DNA of 64,000 nt from the NCBI GenBank assembly GCA_021018995.1, contig CM037590.1, forward strand, positions 39,806,287-39,870,286, given 5' to 3'. Numbering within the stretch: position 1 is the stretch's first letter; every line of letters starts with the position of its first letter. The translations under genes were made by a program, and so were the position numbers. Shown here piece by piece: positions 11,936-25,178 of the stretch. Source of the stretch: Chloranthus sessilifolius (Eukaryota; Streptophyta; Magnoliopsida; Chloranthales; Chloranthaceae). The notes below the pieces were generated by a model, which ran no database searches, was not told where the DNA came from, and worked only from the letters and a program-made list of their open reading frames with translations.

Positions 11936-12251
11936 AATGGCACCTTCCCATGGTAGAACTTAATAGGAAATGAAACAAATTGGTTATGATGGTGATTGTT
12001 GTTAAGATGATAACAGAAATATCTTTGTTGTTCAAGCCAAAATCAACTCTATCTTTTGATGAAGAAAAATGTCTTCAAAAGTTTGGTGTTTCAATAGTTA
12101 GGTGTCTCGGCCTATGGTACTTAATTTGCTCATGCACCTAGCGAACAACAAATTGCATACAATGAATCAATTCGCAGTTCAATTATGTCAGATTCAGTAT
12201 AACAAACGTATTTATTGGTTAATGGTAACTATTATATTTTAAATAAAATTT

Positions 12252-12255
<4 letters not shown>

Positions 12256-12289
<34 letters not shown>
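12256..12289. repeat. (GA)n microsatellite
   Basis: About 17 GA dinucleotides, next to sequence that resembles the 50.15-50.66 kb segment. Confidence 0.95.
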
Positions 12290-12290
<1 letters not shown>

Positions 12291-12560
12291 AGTTTAAAGT
12301 AAGACCTTATGTTTTTTAAGTTTTATAGCTAACTAAATGGTCATTTGCATTTCTTTTAATTAAGAGTGTAAAATATACCATAAACTTAATAAAAACTCTA
12401 AAAACTCATTATACCCGGTGCTAATCGAGTTTTCTTGATAGTGATGGATTGCAAAGTGCAAACCCGAATTCAAACTGCTCGAAATAGCAAACTAAGTAAC
12501 TTTGGTCTCAACAGTCAATAGCAGTGCGGTGATTTGGGCAGCCTAGATCAAGGTGATCTC
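12290..12560 (-). repeat. Dispersed repeat shared with 50.14-50.66 kb (SINE-like head)
   Basis: Words aatggtcatttgcatttctt, tgatagtgatggattgcaaa and agcaaactaagtaactttgg recur in order at 50190-50620. On the minus strand the left part resembles a tRNA-derived head (TGACCATTTAGTTAGC); the 50-kb copy also has a B-box-like GGTTCAAATCCC. The 50-kb copy is interrupted by a MITE. Confidence 0.5.
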
Positions 12561-13109
12561 AAATTAAATATCGATGGTCCATGAAAAGGAATGATTGAAA
12601 CACCGGAATTTCTAATTTAGTTAGAGGAAATATTATTTGTCATCATGATAATTCACCATTATCAATTTTCTTATTATTGATTGAGGTTGTTAGCATTCCA
12701 CAGATTAATGACGCGATTTATGTTGAACCAAGTCCAATACACGCTTGATGGTGTTCTATCCAAATTCTCTTGCATCATTTTATTTTTTCAAATAAAAAAT
12801 TATTCTAATTGTCCCTATTTTGGAAATGAATCATCTGTTGTTGGCTCAGGCATAGCTTGAGCTTTGCTTTATAAATCTAGTCATGAATTAAGGCAAGCCC
12901 TAAGTAAATATTAACATGCCTCCATTTTCTCATGAACATGCATATTGCCATTTTGATTACTATGATTTAATTACTTCCTCGTGATTCTTTGTAAGGCATA
13001 TAGTGAAGTGGTACGAGAAGAGCTGGCTGGCAGTCACAATTTAAAATGTGCGAGTTCGCCTCTTGCACCAGCTAGTAAGTACATCTAAATTTAGTGCAAC
13101 ATTGTTGGT

Positions 13110-13332
13110 GTTACATTTATTGATATTATTATTATTATTTATTGTTTTAGTATGCCATACCATATAGGCAACCAAGATGTAGTGCCTGTGCAAATTGCAC
13201 ATGGAGAGGAGTTGATTCGGCAAAGCACACTGGGAGGAGACCCGCACAAAGGATGAGAGCTGGCATGGGAATTGGAATCCATGACCTGTTGCTTCCACAA
13301 GGGAAGAAGATACCAATTGAGTCAATTTATTT
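13110..13332 (-). mobile_element. Candidate tRNA-derived SINE with (TAA)n tail
   Basis: Read on the minus strand, an A-box-like TGACTCAATTGGTATC is followed about 30 bases later by a B-box-like GGATTCCAATTCC. The unit ends in a (TAA)n run at about 13119-13145. The build resembles the plus-strand SINE at 29018-29286. The 94-codon open frame here is incidental. Confidence 0.45.
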
Positions 13333-13339
13333 TTTCTTA

Positions 13340-15090
13340 TTCACACTTTGGGTATAATTTGATTGTTCTTCAAATAATACCTAAGCATATCTAGCCATCA
13401 TATGCCCTATGATTAAATTGGGATATTATGGCCGGATATGATTATAATTTACTCTTTTATGTGTTGGATAATTTGCATTTTTATGTATTGGTTATAGACT
13501 TATGGCAAATATTAACACCTCGCACAGAGGATGGCTTGATTCAGGTGGCACTCATCTTTGGTTTATGTGCGTAGCATATAAATGCAAATTTTATGTGTAT
13601 TTTTACAACAACTCCATGTTCCTTTTGATGTGTTAGTTGATGTTACCATTTATAATATGTATTATTGCTCATTTTTAGAATATATATATATCATTTAAAA
13701 GGTTAGGTCCGTCAAGTTCAGGTCAAGAGAAGGGGTTAAAGGTCAAGATCAGGCAGACCTTAAAAATACAGCTGATATACAAATTTAGAATACATAAAAA
13801 GATCAAGCTGACCCATTGAAATATATACTATTAAATGACACTAGAACGAACTCAATATGGAAAGATGCAATTCCAATCTAAACAGATTCCACCTCATCGA
13901 CAGAGTGAAGAGCTTATTAGAAGCTGAAGACCCGGGTGTTGTTTCATGTGCCAATGTTATTTCACTGGTTGTGGGAGATGTAGTAGTAGTTGCAGTTTGT
14001 AAAATATGATTAATCTATTCACTTTCACTCATGAATAGAAATTTATTTTTATTTTTTTATGCTAGAGGAATTCAACCTCTTTAAGTTGATGCCCTTCAAT
14101 TGGGCTATGAAATTTCTTCCAAGGGAACTTTGGGTTTTAACTTGTTTTATGAAAATTTAGTTTGTAAAATAGTATTTCTTGTAACATATCACCTTGTGTG
14201 GCAAGTTCCTTAAATAAATGCCAAGATAAGCTCAACTCCAAACGGAAAAAAAAGGCATAATGACCACATTGAACAATCACGTAGAAATAAAAGAGGAACC
14301 AAAGGATTTCTAAGCACGTTTACTGGTGGTTTCAACCGTCGATGGTGTTCTAACGATGGTCGGAACAACTGCTAAAAGTCCACCTTTTCTCAGTGTTAGT
14401 GCCTTAGAGAATGCTTATAGCACTCTACGAGAGCATTTTAGTCAATGAATCATAATCTGCAATGTAGAAGTTGTTTCAGCCAAACAACAATTCCTGCAAT
14501 AGAAACTCTGAAATTGCTTTCCAGAGACTGTTACCAAACAACACTTCCAGCAATAGCAATCTTATAGTATAATTTTTTTTCAATAGCACTTCTTAGAAGT
14601 CACTTATTTAAAAAACACAAGGTTGCCAAAAAGGGCCTTAATAATACAGGTGAGACCATAAAACTACTTTGCTTACCGCACAAAATGAAAAATAAAACCA
14701 TAACCTATATACAAAGATGCTAAGATGTACAATTATACAACATGAACAATACAGTTATAGCGAAAGGGGCGATATGTGAGCCTTTTCAACCCTTCATTGA
14801 CACTGATACTATTGATAGTAACATAGATCTTCACATAATATCTTTAAAAAATTTACAGAAGCACAAAAAGGAAAGATCGCCTACGGCTTACTCTTCTTAA
14901 TTAACATAGGAAAAATAGTAGTTGAGCAATAACCTGAACAAACTGCAGCCCTAAATCACACTGATTGAACAATCATAATCATCAAATTAATGCATTTTTG
15001 CATGTTTAATGAACCTACTTTCATTGACCACTCCATGACCAACGAACTCTTGATTAGTTCACCATCAATATCTTGGTGGAATAGGGATTG
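13340..15090. other. No recognisable gene
   Basis: AT-rich sequence. A stretch at about 14380-14640 with caaacaaca and agcaatagc words may be a decayed MITE, but no matching ends were found. Confidence 0.35.
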
Positions 15091-15106
15091 GACCTTTCCC
15101 CAGGGT

Positions 15107-15156
15107 GATGCCCTCAAGCGTGGAGCATTGAGGCCAGGGTTCAAATCCCATGCTCA

Positions 15157-15193
<37 letters not shown>

Positions 15194-15214
15194 GTGTGTG
15201 TGTGTGTGTGTGTG
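15107..15214 (+). mobile_element. Partial tRNA-derived SINE with (TA)n(TG)n tail
   Basis: gatgccctcaagcgtggagc is followed by a clear B box ggttcaaatccc (15138-15149), then a (TA)n run (15159-15190) and a (TG)n run to about 15214. Same family as 11862-11935. The head upstream of the A box is not clear. Confidence 0.5.
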
Positions 15215-15219
15215 TATTG

Positions 15220-17930
15220 ATGGTATGTTATATGCTGGCCTTGAGATCCTCTACGTCATAGTGTTAGGATACTCTAACCATCTTGACCCTCTTGACCCTT
15301 CGATCGAGTTTTAGACATGTCGATATTTACCTTCAATGGTGTTAGTTGGGTGCATGAATTGAGTGCTAAGAGTCAAAAGTCATTCGCAAACAGGAGAGCT
15401 TCCCTATGAAGAAAAAAAGTTTAGAAAAGTAATAGAATCTATACCTTTTTTTAATTTTATTTTTAGAACATATATTTGTAGTGCATTAGTTTCCAAATGA
15501 AGCTTTGTAGCGTAAATAATTAAAAAACTATATAGTTGTTGCTGGAAACATTCAATCTAGTATGCCACCATATATTATTATATTATATTGTCACCCCAAA
15601 ATTGAAAAATAAAAAATTCGAAAACCCAAAATTCCATTTTATAACTTACCATAATCTTAATTTAACAATAAATTAATTGAAAAAAATATTTATATTACAT
15701 TTTTTTTAAAAACCATTAGTACACCCAATTTGCACAAATCTTACTTAATAAGAATAATAAATACTCAACTATATAGAATGGAAGGTTGTATAGAAAAGAA
15801 TAGGAAAAACTCAATAATTAATTTAAATGAAAAGTTTATTGAACTCAATTTAAACTAGATTGTAAAAAGTAAACAACCAAGAGGAAAAAATAAAAGAAAA
15901 GACTAGGGGTATGGAAATGAGATGCAAGGACAAATTCTATGTTAAGATTATTCTATAACAATGTGTGATTACATGTACTTTTTATAGATTTAAATCAATG
16001 AAAAGCTGACTTGGGGTAGTACAGTGTATTGGAAAAAAGTATGTCAGAGTAATGATACCATATTTTTTATAACAACAAAAATTTGTAGAGCACCTAGATT
16101 CTGTATGCAAGATATTCATGATATTATTAATCTAGATTATTCGATTTATGAGCTATGTATTAGATGTATCACATCCCTCAGATCATTATAATCGTATATG
16201 ATCATAATCATTCAATTGACTCAATTTTGTATTTTTATATGCTCAATAGATTATGGGCAATGTGCCATAACAAAAACCCATCGATTGTACACTTATGATG
16301 CTTTATTGCATAATTAACAAATTTTGTCCAGCACAATCATTTTGCTCATCAATAAAACACTCCTATATTGATGATAAGTGTGCATCGACTCGTGAGTAAA
16401 GGTGGGGGACACACCGAAAACTTTGGTAGTGCTAAGGAACATGCCTTAATTACTTGAATAATTATACACTATCCTAATTAGCCCTATTAATTATGACTAC
16501 ATCTTCTTCACTAAGATAAAATTACACTTAAAATAGTAGATCCCAACATATCAATAAATTCATCCTTATCATGCAATTAGAACTTTCTAATAACTTGTAT
16601 GATTATAGGGGATTAGGGGCGGCAATAGGCAAGGCTCGGGCTCGGGCTCGGGCCAGACCTATTGAAGTTCACAAAATTATAATCCCAAGTCGAGCCGGTA
16701 ACCACCTTTATGAGGAGAATCATAGCTTGGAACGCATCATTTATATCAAATTTATATTGCTTATTTCCAATATATAAACGCAACAAAAAAATAACTATTA
16801 AAAATACACACATAAATCTTATTCCAATAATTTAACTAATCACAAAGACATAAGTAATTAGCTAATCATATACAAAGGTAACATTAAGATCATGAATTAC
16901 CATAAGTTTAACCACTTAATGTCTGGAATTAAAATTAATATCAAGGTATAGTTCAACCATTAATATAAAGTTGTCTACAAATAAAATAGATAATCTAAAA
17001 TGAAAGGCTTAAAGTTATTTCTAGTGCATAAAGAAAAACCTAATCAACTAAGCTTAAAATCTTTCTTCGCTCAAATATGAATTTCCATCAATCAATGAAG
17101 TATCTACATCATCCACTCTATGTATAGTTGTACTCCTTGGAATCTCAAATAATTGATCAATTTACCAAGTAAACCGGTATGGACCAAACATGATGATGCT
17201 AATAAAAAAGATCTATAACTCAAACCAACTCATAAAATCAATCAATAACAATGATATGACATGTGACATAAATGACGAGTCAAATAATAAAATAAAACTG
17301 AAATATAACATTAAATCTAAATAAACATTGTGGCTTGCGTTTCTACCCTAATTTTATACGTGATCATTTTAATTGTGTATTTAATGCTCGTGAATTGGCA
17401 TGTATAATAGACATGATTCTCTTAATCTTCTCTTACCCTTCGATTAGTATCTACGTTAATCTTCGCATAACTTCTCTCCAGTTAAGTAGTAAACTTAAAA
17501 GTAAAGACCATTTTCTATCTCTTTAGTCTTATCATTAATGCATGGATGCATAACTTTTCTACTTATAATTCTTATTCATGTTAATTCCTCTAGAATAAGT
17601 TCATAGGAATTCTATAATAATCATAAAAATGTTTTGCTTTCATGTGTCATGTCGTAAAAGTATATTTTCACTTTTATGAATACTATGATTGTACACGCAT
17701 AGAAAAATTAAAAATAATCAATCATGCAATAGTTATTTCACTTGTTTATGCCTAATATGTCATAAACATGTAATCTCTATCGATTCTTACTTATTTTATG
17801 TTGTGTAAATCAAACATCCTAGGTTGCATGGATTCTAAGCAATAAAAAAAAAAGGATGAACATAAATAAATATTTAAGCATGATGATTAAATATAGGCAA
17901 TATTTGAATTGAAATAAAAATTTATTGCTT
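15220..17930. other. No recognisable gene
   Basis: Very AT-rich. Short words only: a (ctcggg)n patch at about 16635-16652 and a possible LTR-like start tgtcaccccaaaattg at 15590 without a partner. Open frames are short and show no family signature. Confidence 0.35.
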
Positions 17931-17936
17931 GTATCC

Positions 17937-18054
17937 AAGACAGATTTTGAAATTCTGGACAAATTCTAGATTCTAGAGAGATTCTGAAATTCTAGACAGA
18001 TTCTGGATTCTAGATAGATTCTGAAATTATGGACAGATCCTGGACAAACTATGG
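17937..18054 (+). repeat. Degenerate short tandem repeat (gattctgaaattctagacag)
   Basis: A ~30-40-bp motif built from agattctgaaattctagaca and agattctggattctaga is repeated about three to four times with changes. Confidence 0.8.
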
Positions 18055-18987
18055 ATAATATTTATAGGAACAAATGAAATTATCGAAATAAGTATTAGCC
18101 GAAACATTCGATCTGAAAATCAAACCTTGGTTAAGTATTGAATTTCATAAAAACTAGATAATTGATTGATTAATATTGTTTCTAATGTGCATGACACCGC
18201 TTTCAGATAGTTGACGGAATATTTACGATTAGGTTATCTGATTCTTTTACGTTGTAACATTGATTATTCTTATGAATGAGGAAATCAGTGGAAGTTTATA
18301 ATTGTTAATAGTTGTCATGAGTCTTGAGATTGTGCTGTTTATATCGGCTTAGTAGAGTTTGACTGCACAGTTTTAGTGTGAATTCTCTCTAGTATTGGTT
18401 AGTTTAATTTCTTATTGATGCATTATATTTTTTGTTGTTGTCCACGTGTTATTCTGAGTATATACGATTAAACTCTAACCATCTGTATGGAGATTTTATC
18501 ACATGGTAGAGTGGTGAGGTTATACCTCGCTATGCCTGATTTTGCGTCGACTAAATGTGATTAGGCACCACATCAGTAAACTTTTATTCTGATAGTTTGG
18601 TGACAGGAAGTCACAAACAGGGAGCCAGTAATATATTAGGGACGACATGTCCTTGGGGTATGAAGCATGGACAAATAAAGGAATGACACAACTATGTGTG
18701 CTGCATGGTATCACTAAGTAAAAGCTTAGGTTCATTAATTATGCTAGTTTTGTGACTATGGATGGACTAGTGTCGATTCGGTAAGATGGAATACTATGTT
18801 TGTCATGATCTTGGGCTAGTAGTATTCTTAAACCTGGCCGGTTGTTACGAAGCATCAAGGTAGTGGGGTCAATGATTTTTAGAAATATAAAATGGATGAC
18901 CATCCATTTTTCAGAGTCTGTCAATCCAAAGAGTCGTTTTTTAAACCTACTTCTCAGATGAGTTAAGGTGTAGACCAAGTGGGAGAA

Positions 18988-19363
18988 TGTTGGATATTCA
19001 TGGCCAACACCTTAACCCATCTTTGGATTTCCATAAAAACTGGGTTGGATCTCTAACCACATGTATCTCGAGGCGATAGGAAGCAAGTTGTTTCCTAATA
19101 GAAGTGATATGTCTCCACTTTTTTTCCTTGATGGGTTAGGAAAGAGAGGTGGCTATTTAAAGGAGACCGGCGTTCTCTCTTCCTCTTAATCTAGCATATC
19201 CCCATCTAGAGGCAAACTTATAGAAGATGACAGGTAACGTGGGCTCAGATTCTCTGTCAAAGATTACTAGCGCATTAATTAGAGAAGAAATCAAGGTACA
19301 TTTGTTCATAAATTTTTCTGTTTGATTGTGTGATTCGAGTTTAGATCTGTGAAAATTCTAACA
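18988..19363 (+). mobile_element. Candidate copia-type LTR (fossil; 3' LTR fragment or lone LTR)
   Basis: The stretch starts tgttggatattc and ends attctaaca (inverted TGTTRGA ends). It is preceded by the purine-rich aagtgggagaa that normally sits before the 3' LTR of plant Ty1/copia elements. Length 376 bp suits a copia LTR. No recognisable polyprotein was seen to the left, and no partner LTR was found in the window. Confidence 0.5.
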
Positions 19364-19369
19364 CCTGTA

Positions 19370-21930
19370 GTAGTTTTGATAGAAATAGCTGCATCCAATT
19401 TTCACCAAATCTATCTGTATTAAATTAAGACAATTTTTAGAACCACGGATCTGAGACACGTTTGAAGGATTAAGTTTCTTTCCTTTTAGTATTTTTGTTC
19501 CACGGCTATTGATGCTCAACTTAGGTGTTACATGGTGTCACAAAAATTTTCGTTTCTCTCATTCATATTAGTAAAGGCTGGAAGCTGCAATGATAATAAT
19601 TTTAACACTCATTGATGTTACTGTATGTCATACTAAATTATCTAAAATTTTGTAATGTTATGCTAACATGACTTTTCACCTGAACATCTCAATTGATGGT
19701 TGGACTGTGATGTGTGCTAAAATGGATGGCATTCAGGTGGAACACTAGCCTACATATCTAATACCAACTCTTAAAATGTGTTGATTGGCAAATTGGAGAT
19801 CTTTTATTGTGTGCCAAGTATATTCCATATAGTCATTTTTACTATGAAATTTATGAAATAATTGACTCTGCGAAACCTTATCAACTAAATCTATCATTAA
19901 CATCTGGTAGTTAAATAATAAAAATAATGCAGCCACTGAAAATTTAAGGCACTAAGTTGGTATTACGTTTATGGGCCAACTATGGATACTGATGGTGTAA
20001 GAGCACAAAGATTATAAAACTCCGAGGCGATGGCTGCCCTGCCAGCTCAAGTTCACCTCCGGGGGAGTGCAAGGGGGTAACATTTTCCGTATGGATGAAG
20101 TTTTAGTGAAACCTCTCTTCAGTAAGAGTTCCTCGAATGGTTTTCTTAGAAGGCGTCTCCCCCTCATCATAGACCGGCCAGCCCGCACTCAAAAAAGGGA
20201 GGGTGGTCGGGCATGTGATAGAAGGAAGTGAAGCGAAGGGAGGGATTCCCTTTATAGAAGCCTGATTGCAGTGCAATGCTTTTAGAAACACAAAGGAAAA
20301 GCTTCATTAATGTGAAGCTCGACCACATGCGATAAGGGAGAGCTTCCCCTTTACAGAAGCTCGAACGATATAATTGGCTGGGAAGAACAAAGAAAGTATC
20401 CGCTCTTTATTAACCACAATGCCATAAGTCAAGAAAATTTTTGCGCTCAACAAATAGGCAACATGACTATTTGGTAACTCTTGCTTCTTCATATTTAAAT
20501 TGTAATCATATTTTGAGTGTTTAGTCAATTAAGCTGAATTTGTATTTTCGAATATATTTTCATTGATGAGATGCCATTTGTTGATAAGATGCTACCAAAC
20601 CTCAAACTTTCAAATATTTAGTTAAAGCCATATGTGTTGTATTGTTGCAGGAATTTCTCTGGGTGAAGGAACAAGTGCACCCACTTAAGACAATGAATTT
20701 GAATTGCAGATAGATTGTAGGTTTTATCTAAATGTTGATGGGTAAATGTGATGGTATTTCATCCATTGTTTGTAGTTGAATCTAAGGGATATGGTGAGTT
20801 TTGTCGGTTGGTTATCGACATTTTCGTTATCTTGAGACCTTTTGCCTTTCTTGTTTTTATTGTGGTGGAGATTATCGAATGCTATTAAACTCTCAACTTG
20901 TAGCAATGAGAATTATGTCCTTACAGGTTTTGTAATTGTTTTTTTTGTTGATTATGGTTATATAGGTTCTCTTTATAACAAGTGGTAGACTTTCCTTATC
21001 TTTAGTATGAATTGGGAATTATGTTTTATAAGTTTTGTAAACCTTCTATTGTTTTTTATTGAACTATTTATGATTCCAGGTTTTCTTTTATAGCAGATGA
21101 CATTAAATAAAATTTTTGTATGGCATGGGAATTATATTTTACAGGTTTTGCAAAAAAAATATTATTTTTTGTTAAACTATATATGATTCCAGGTTTTCCG
21201 TTTTAGGTTAGATTGAAGGCCATGATCTAAATATCTTCGGTTCAAAAGATTGCCATGAAAGTCAATTTATAGCTTATGCCCCACCACAGTTAAAGATCGG
21301 CATTTGAGTCAATGGTTGACTAGCTGACTCTACTAACACCCACCAAAACTCTGAAAACACCCATCTAGCTCCTCATATTACATGATATGAAAGGTGGGTC
21401 AGGTGGGTGCTTTCATAGTTTTGGTAGGTGCTAATAGAGCTGCCCAATATAGGCGGGTGCCTTCACTTAAATGGAGAGCATGGCCCATTTTATATGTCCA
21501 ACTAATGGCTTAAAAAAACATGTTTTGCCGACAATTTTGTTTTCCATTATGGTGTTTGTGGTGTAGGTATTTAAGATATGATCTTTAGTTAGTTTTCCTA
21601 TGATTCCTTCCACACTGTCTATCCCTTTAACGTACATATAAATGGTAAAATAATTCTGATTGTGTCCAGATGTTCCCTATGCTTCTCAGGTGAAGAATCA
21701 CAACAACATCCTTTGCGCGTTGCCCAATATTTTTTCATCAGCGAAGATGCAATTTTATTGACACTTTTGTGGGTCGTCTCTTGTTAAATTTGGTGATATT
21801 TTTCGTGTCAAAGAATCATCCCTCTATTTGGTAAATGTTTTGCTAGTTAGAATTACTATGTGAAGATTTGATCAAATTATTCCTTGGCTAAGCTAAGAAG
21901 ATATGGTTGGAAAGAACCGAATAAAGCTTT
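19370..21930. other. No recognisable gene; a possible organelle-like patch at about 20040-20345
   Basis: Mostly AT-rich. The patch 20040-20345 differs in character (ctccgggggagtgcaagggg, gaagtgaagcgaagggaggg) and recalls plant mitochondrial intergenic DNA. This is an impression, not an identification. Confidence 0.3.
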
Positions 21931-22210
21931 CACAACATCATCATCCTCATAGCCTTATCACAACTATTTAGGGTCGGCTTATCAATACTTGGGTCAGCCT
22001 TGCAAGTTCTATTTCTCTACTCATTTCTGATCAATGCTAAACTTTCTGTGATTTTGTAATCCTGCATGTCCCTTCTCATGAATAAACTACTTTTTTTAAT
22101 CAGTGCTTGGGTCGGCCTTGTGAGTCCTATTTCTCCACTTATTTATGATAAATGTTAAACATTCTGTGACCTTGTAATCCTTCTGTCCCTTCTCACAAAT
22201 AAACCGTTCA
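21930..22210 (-). mobile_element. Candidate RTE-type LINE 3' end with a tandem duplication
   Basis: The words catcatcatcctcatagcc and ttatcacaactatttagggt followed by cggcttatca match a common plant repeat of type ATCATC...AACTATTTGGGGTCGGCT, as I recall the 3' end of RTE-clade LINEs on the opposite strand. The following ~125 bp (cttgggtcagccttg ... cttctca) is duplicated in tandem (about 21990-22085 and 22105-22200). A second relic with catcatcatcataatctta and tgaggtcgactg lies at 61276-61335. Confidence 0.45.
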
Positions 22211-22214
22211 TAGC

Positions 22215-24162
22215 ATTTTTGAAAAATTAGTCAATGGCTAAACGAACTAAATGAGTTAGTTGCGCTAAAAGATTGATAAGTGAGGGGGAAAGGAGTCTGT
22301 GTGAAATTTACTGTTAAAACTACCCCCACCTATGGCTCATCGCGCACTTGTGCCATTGAAAGGCATCTAATTGAGGAGTTTAGCAAATTTCAGGTATTAA
22401 AACTACCCTCACTTAAGGTTTATTGCTCATTTAGGTCATTAGGAAGCCTCCAATTGAAGGAGGTGGTGGCAGAATTATTAGTCATAATTAAGGAAAATTT
22501 ACGGTTTCAGTCATTCCTTATTGCATACCTTTAATTAATAGATTTGTTGAATTTTGTGCTTGTTTGGATGGACTAAGGTTAATAAGGCACTGAACGCACA
22601 TATTGCATTTTGAATTAGATTCTTTTCCATTATCACCCAAATTATTAATTGGTACAAATATTCAAATATTATTAGAAAATTTATCATAAATTTTGGGATA
22701 AGATTTTATCATGTTACCTATTGGCATGAGACATGAGCTTGTTTTCCATTGAAAACTCTCTAAACTCTAGCTACCTTTCAAGGATTCAGGTTACCATATT
22801 CATGTATGTGAGAGATTATAGTTCTCTTACCCTTTCGATTAATTAAGAAAATTAGCAAAATGGGACTACTTGAAGAAAGTTTTTTATACTAATGTAGGAA
22901 AGTTTGGAAAAAAGGGATTGACATACTTTCTAAGGTCTCCAAAAAGTCATTCGGGATGTGTGAAGGAAATAGTTAATTGAAATTACGAAAAGGTGCCATA
23001 AAAATTATTGAGTCAACGAGTAACATGTATAGTTGAAAATTATGAAAATACCCTTTTAATAAATGCCGGTGAATCGATAATTTTTACTATAAATATTTTT
23101 CACACATTGACCGAATGTCTTATTGCGACCCAAAAAAATCGTGACAATCACCTTTTCTAAATTAGTATAATATACCCAAACTTTTTATAAATAATCCTTA
23201 TTTTTTGAAATGCCCTTATTAATTTGGTGAGGCTTTATCTTTATATATGAAGTATAGAATAGGTGCTGGTTAGACAATTAATGATTTCTTAGGGATTAAA
23301 CAACATTCAATCTTTTAAAATATAAATTTCCCAAAATGTTAATATTTATCAGCATTTAAATAGGCAATATCATTGTGCATAATATGGGACAAAACCCTAA
23401 ACTACATGAATGCTTATGAGGTGATGATTTGTCGAAATTAAAGATTAATTAAACAATAAACCTGAAAATAAAGCGAATACCTTAGGGCTTCGTAATTTCC
23501 ATTGAAGAATCGTGCTTGATTTGAGTAAGGTTCAGTCCGTGCACTAAATCTGTTAGCATTACGGTGTAGATCGGTCATAGAGGTAGAACTCTAGCTATTT
23601 CAGATTAGGGCGTCGCTCGAGATTCAATGATGGAATCACGAGTCCTTTAAGAGGTTCTGATTCGGGTTGGTTAACAATTTGTATGGGATCTAGGGTTCAA
23701 ATCAGATCGATTCGATGGTTCTGATAGATCTGTGGGTTTTGAATTTCAGGGTATTTCTGGTTGGATGGCTAGGTTTTGAATTTCAGGGTATTTCTGGTTG
23801 GATGGCTGGGTTTTGGATTTATGAGATATGTTCGAATCAATGGCTCAGATGGGTGCTTGGATTTATGGTTGCGGGGATTTTGGAAAAGGTAATGACTGAA
23901 TTTAAGGTTTATGGGATCAAGCAAAGCAAAGAAAGAAAAAAAATAAAAATAAAGAGATAGATAGAAGATAGACTTTGGGCTTCACACCTTTAGCTTCACA
24001 CCAAACCCTTCTCGGGAAGCGAAGATTCACTCTTCGTAGAGGCTCATCTCAAGCACACAAGCAAAAACTATTTTCATTAATAAAAAACTAATTACAATGT
24101 TTATTTAAAGACCTTATATAAGAGGTCTCACAAAAGAAAATAAAACCTTAAAACAAACATTA

Positions 24163-24230
<68 letters not shown>

Positions 24231-25170
24231 CCTAAAACTCAACTTCGATTTCTGACGAAAACCCTTTTCTCACGAAAATTCGATCGATCGATGCACACAC
24301 ACACACACACACATATATATAGCTCTCGGGTCACTAATCAGTTGATCGATCGAAGCATGGGATCGATTGATCGACTGCGCATTGCTTTAATACGTAGGTT
24401 CTGCTCCTTTAAGCTTGGTTCTGATTTTCATTCCACTTCTTCTAATGTCGATACATACAATATGGTTCATATCCGATGTCTATGATGTCGGCGTCCTCAT
24501 CAGTGCATCAATCCAATCAGTCCACATACGATATGGTTCATATCCGATGTCTATATGTACTAAAAAATTTGATTTGATCATACAATCCTAATCAGCTAAT
24601 CAACAGTTTGTCTGAGTCCAGAAGTTAATAGTTAAATTAAATGTGGGCAGCAAGCGATTTATATTTTACTTCTGTGTGGACCATTCAAATCGAGCATCAA
24701 TATCCACCATTATACGGTGTTTACTATACTTAACCTGAACAATGTGTTCATGTCTCGGGCTCGAGCACCTACCATTGATGAACACTTCAATTTCCAGACT
24801 AAGAAGCAAGCATTTGATTGATGTAAATTTTCAAAAGCATTAGTTTGATAGGTTTGTTAGCCTTTAGAATTTAGATTAAATGCATTAGAAAAATTGATAA
24901 TGTATGCGTACAATTAGCAATCATGAAAACTTGTTTCTATGGAAAATGTCCTAGGACCTACTTTAGTATCATAGTATGGCTTTAACCCAATTGGATTTAA
25001 GAAATAGATGACATGTAAAATAAATAAGCCCACTTTCCACTTAACACTATTATAGATTCATTGTAGAGGAAGATGCATGATTAGATATTGTGGAGATGCA
25101 TGATTAGATATTGTAGCATAGGCTATTATAATTTTCTTATAGTGAAACTGGATGCTCTTAACTATGATGA
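22215..25170. other. No recognisable gene; short tandem repeats and microsatellites
   Basis: A ~41-bp tandem duplication (ttttgaatttcagggtattt ...) at 23737-23818 creates an 81-codon frame. A (TA)n tract lies at 24166-24228, an (AC)n tract at 24292-24311, and a 27-bp tandem duplication (agatgcatgattagatattg) at about 25070-25122. Nothing else was recognised. Confidence 0.45.
24166..24228. repeat. (TA)n microsatellite, ~63 bp
   Basis: Pure TA dinucleotides, followed 60 bp later by an (AC)n tract. Confidence 0.98.
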
Positions 25171-25178
25171 TTTGTTTC

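Noticed and set aside
23715-23960. An 81-codon plus-strand frame with repeated FQGISGWMAG
   Set aside because: Created by a 41-bp tandem duplication; no family match and no gene context.
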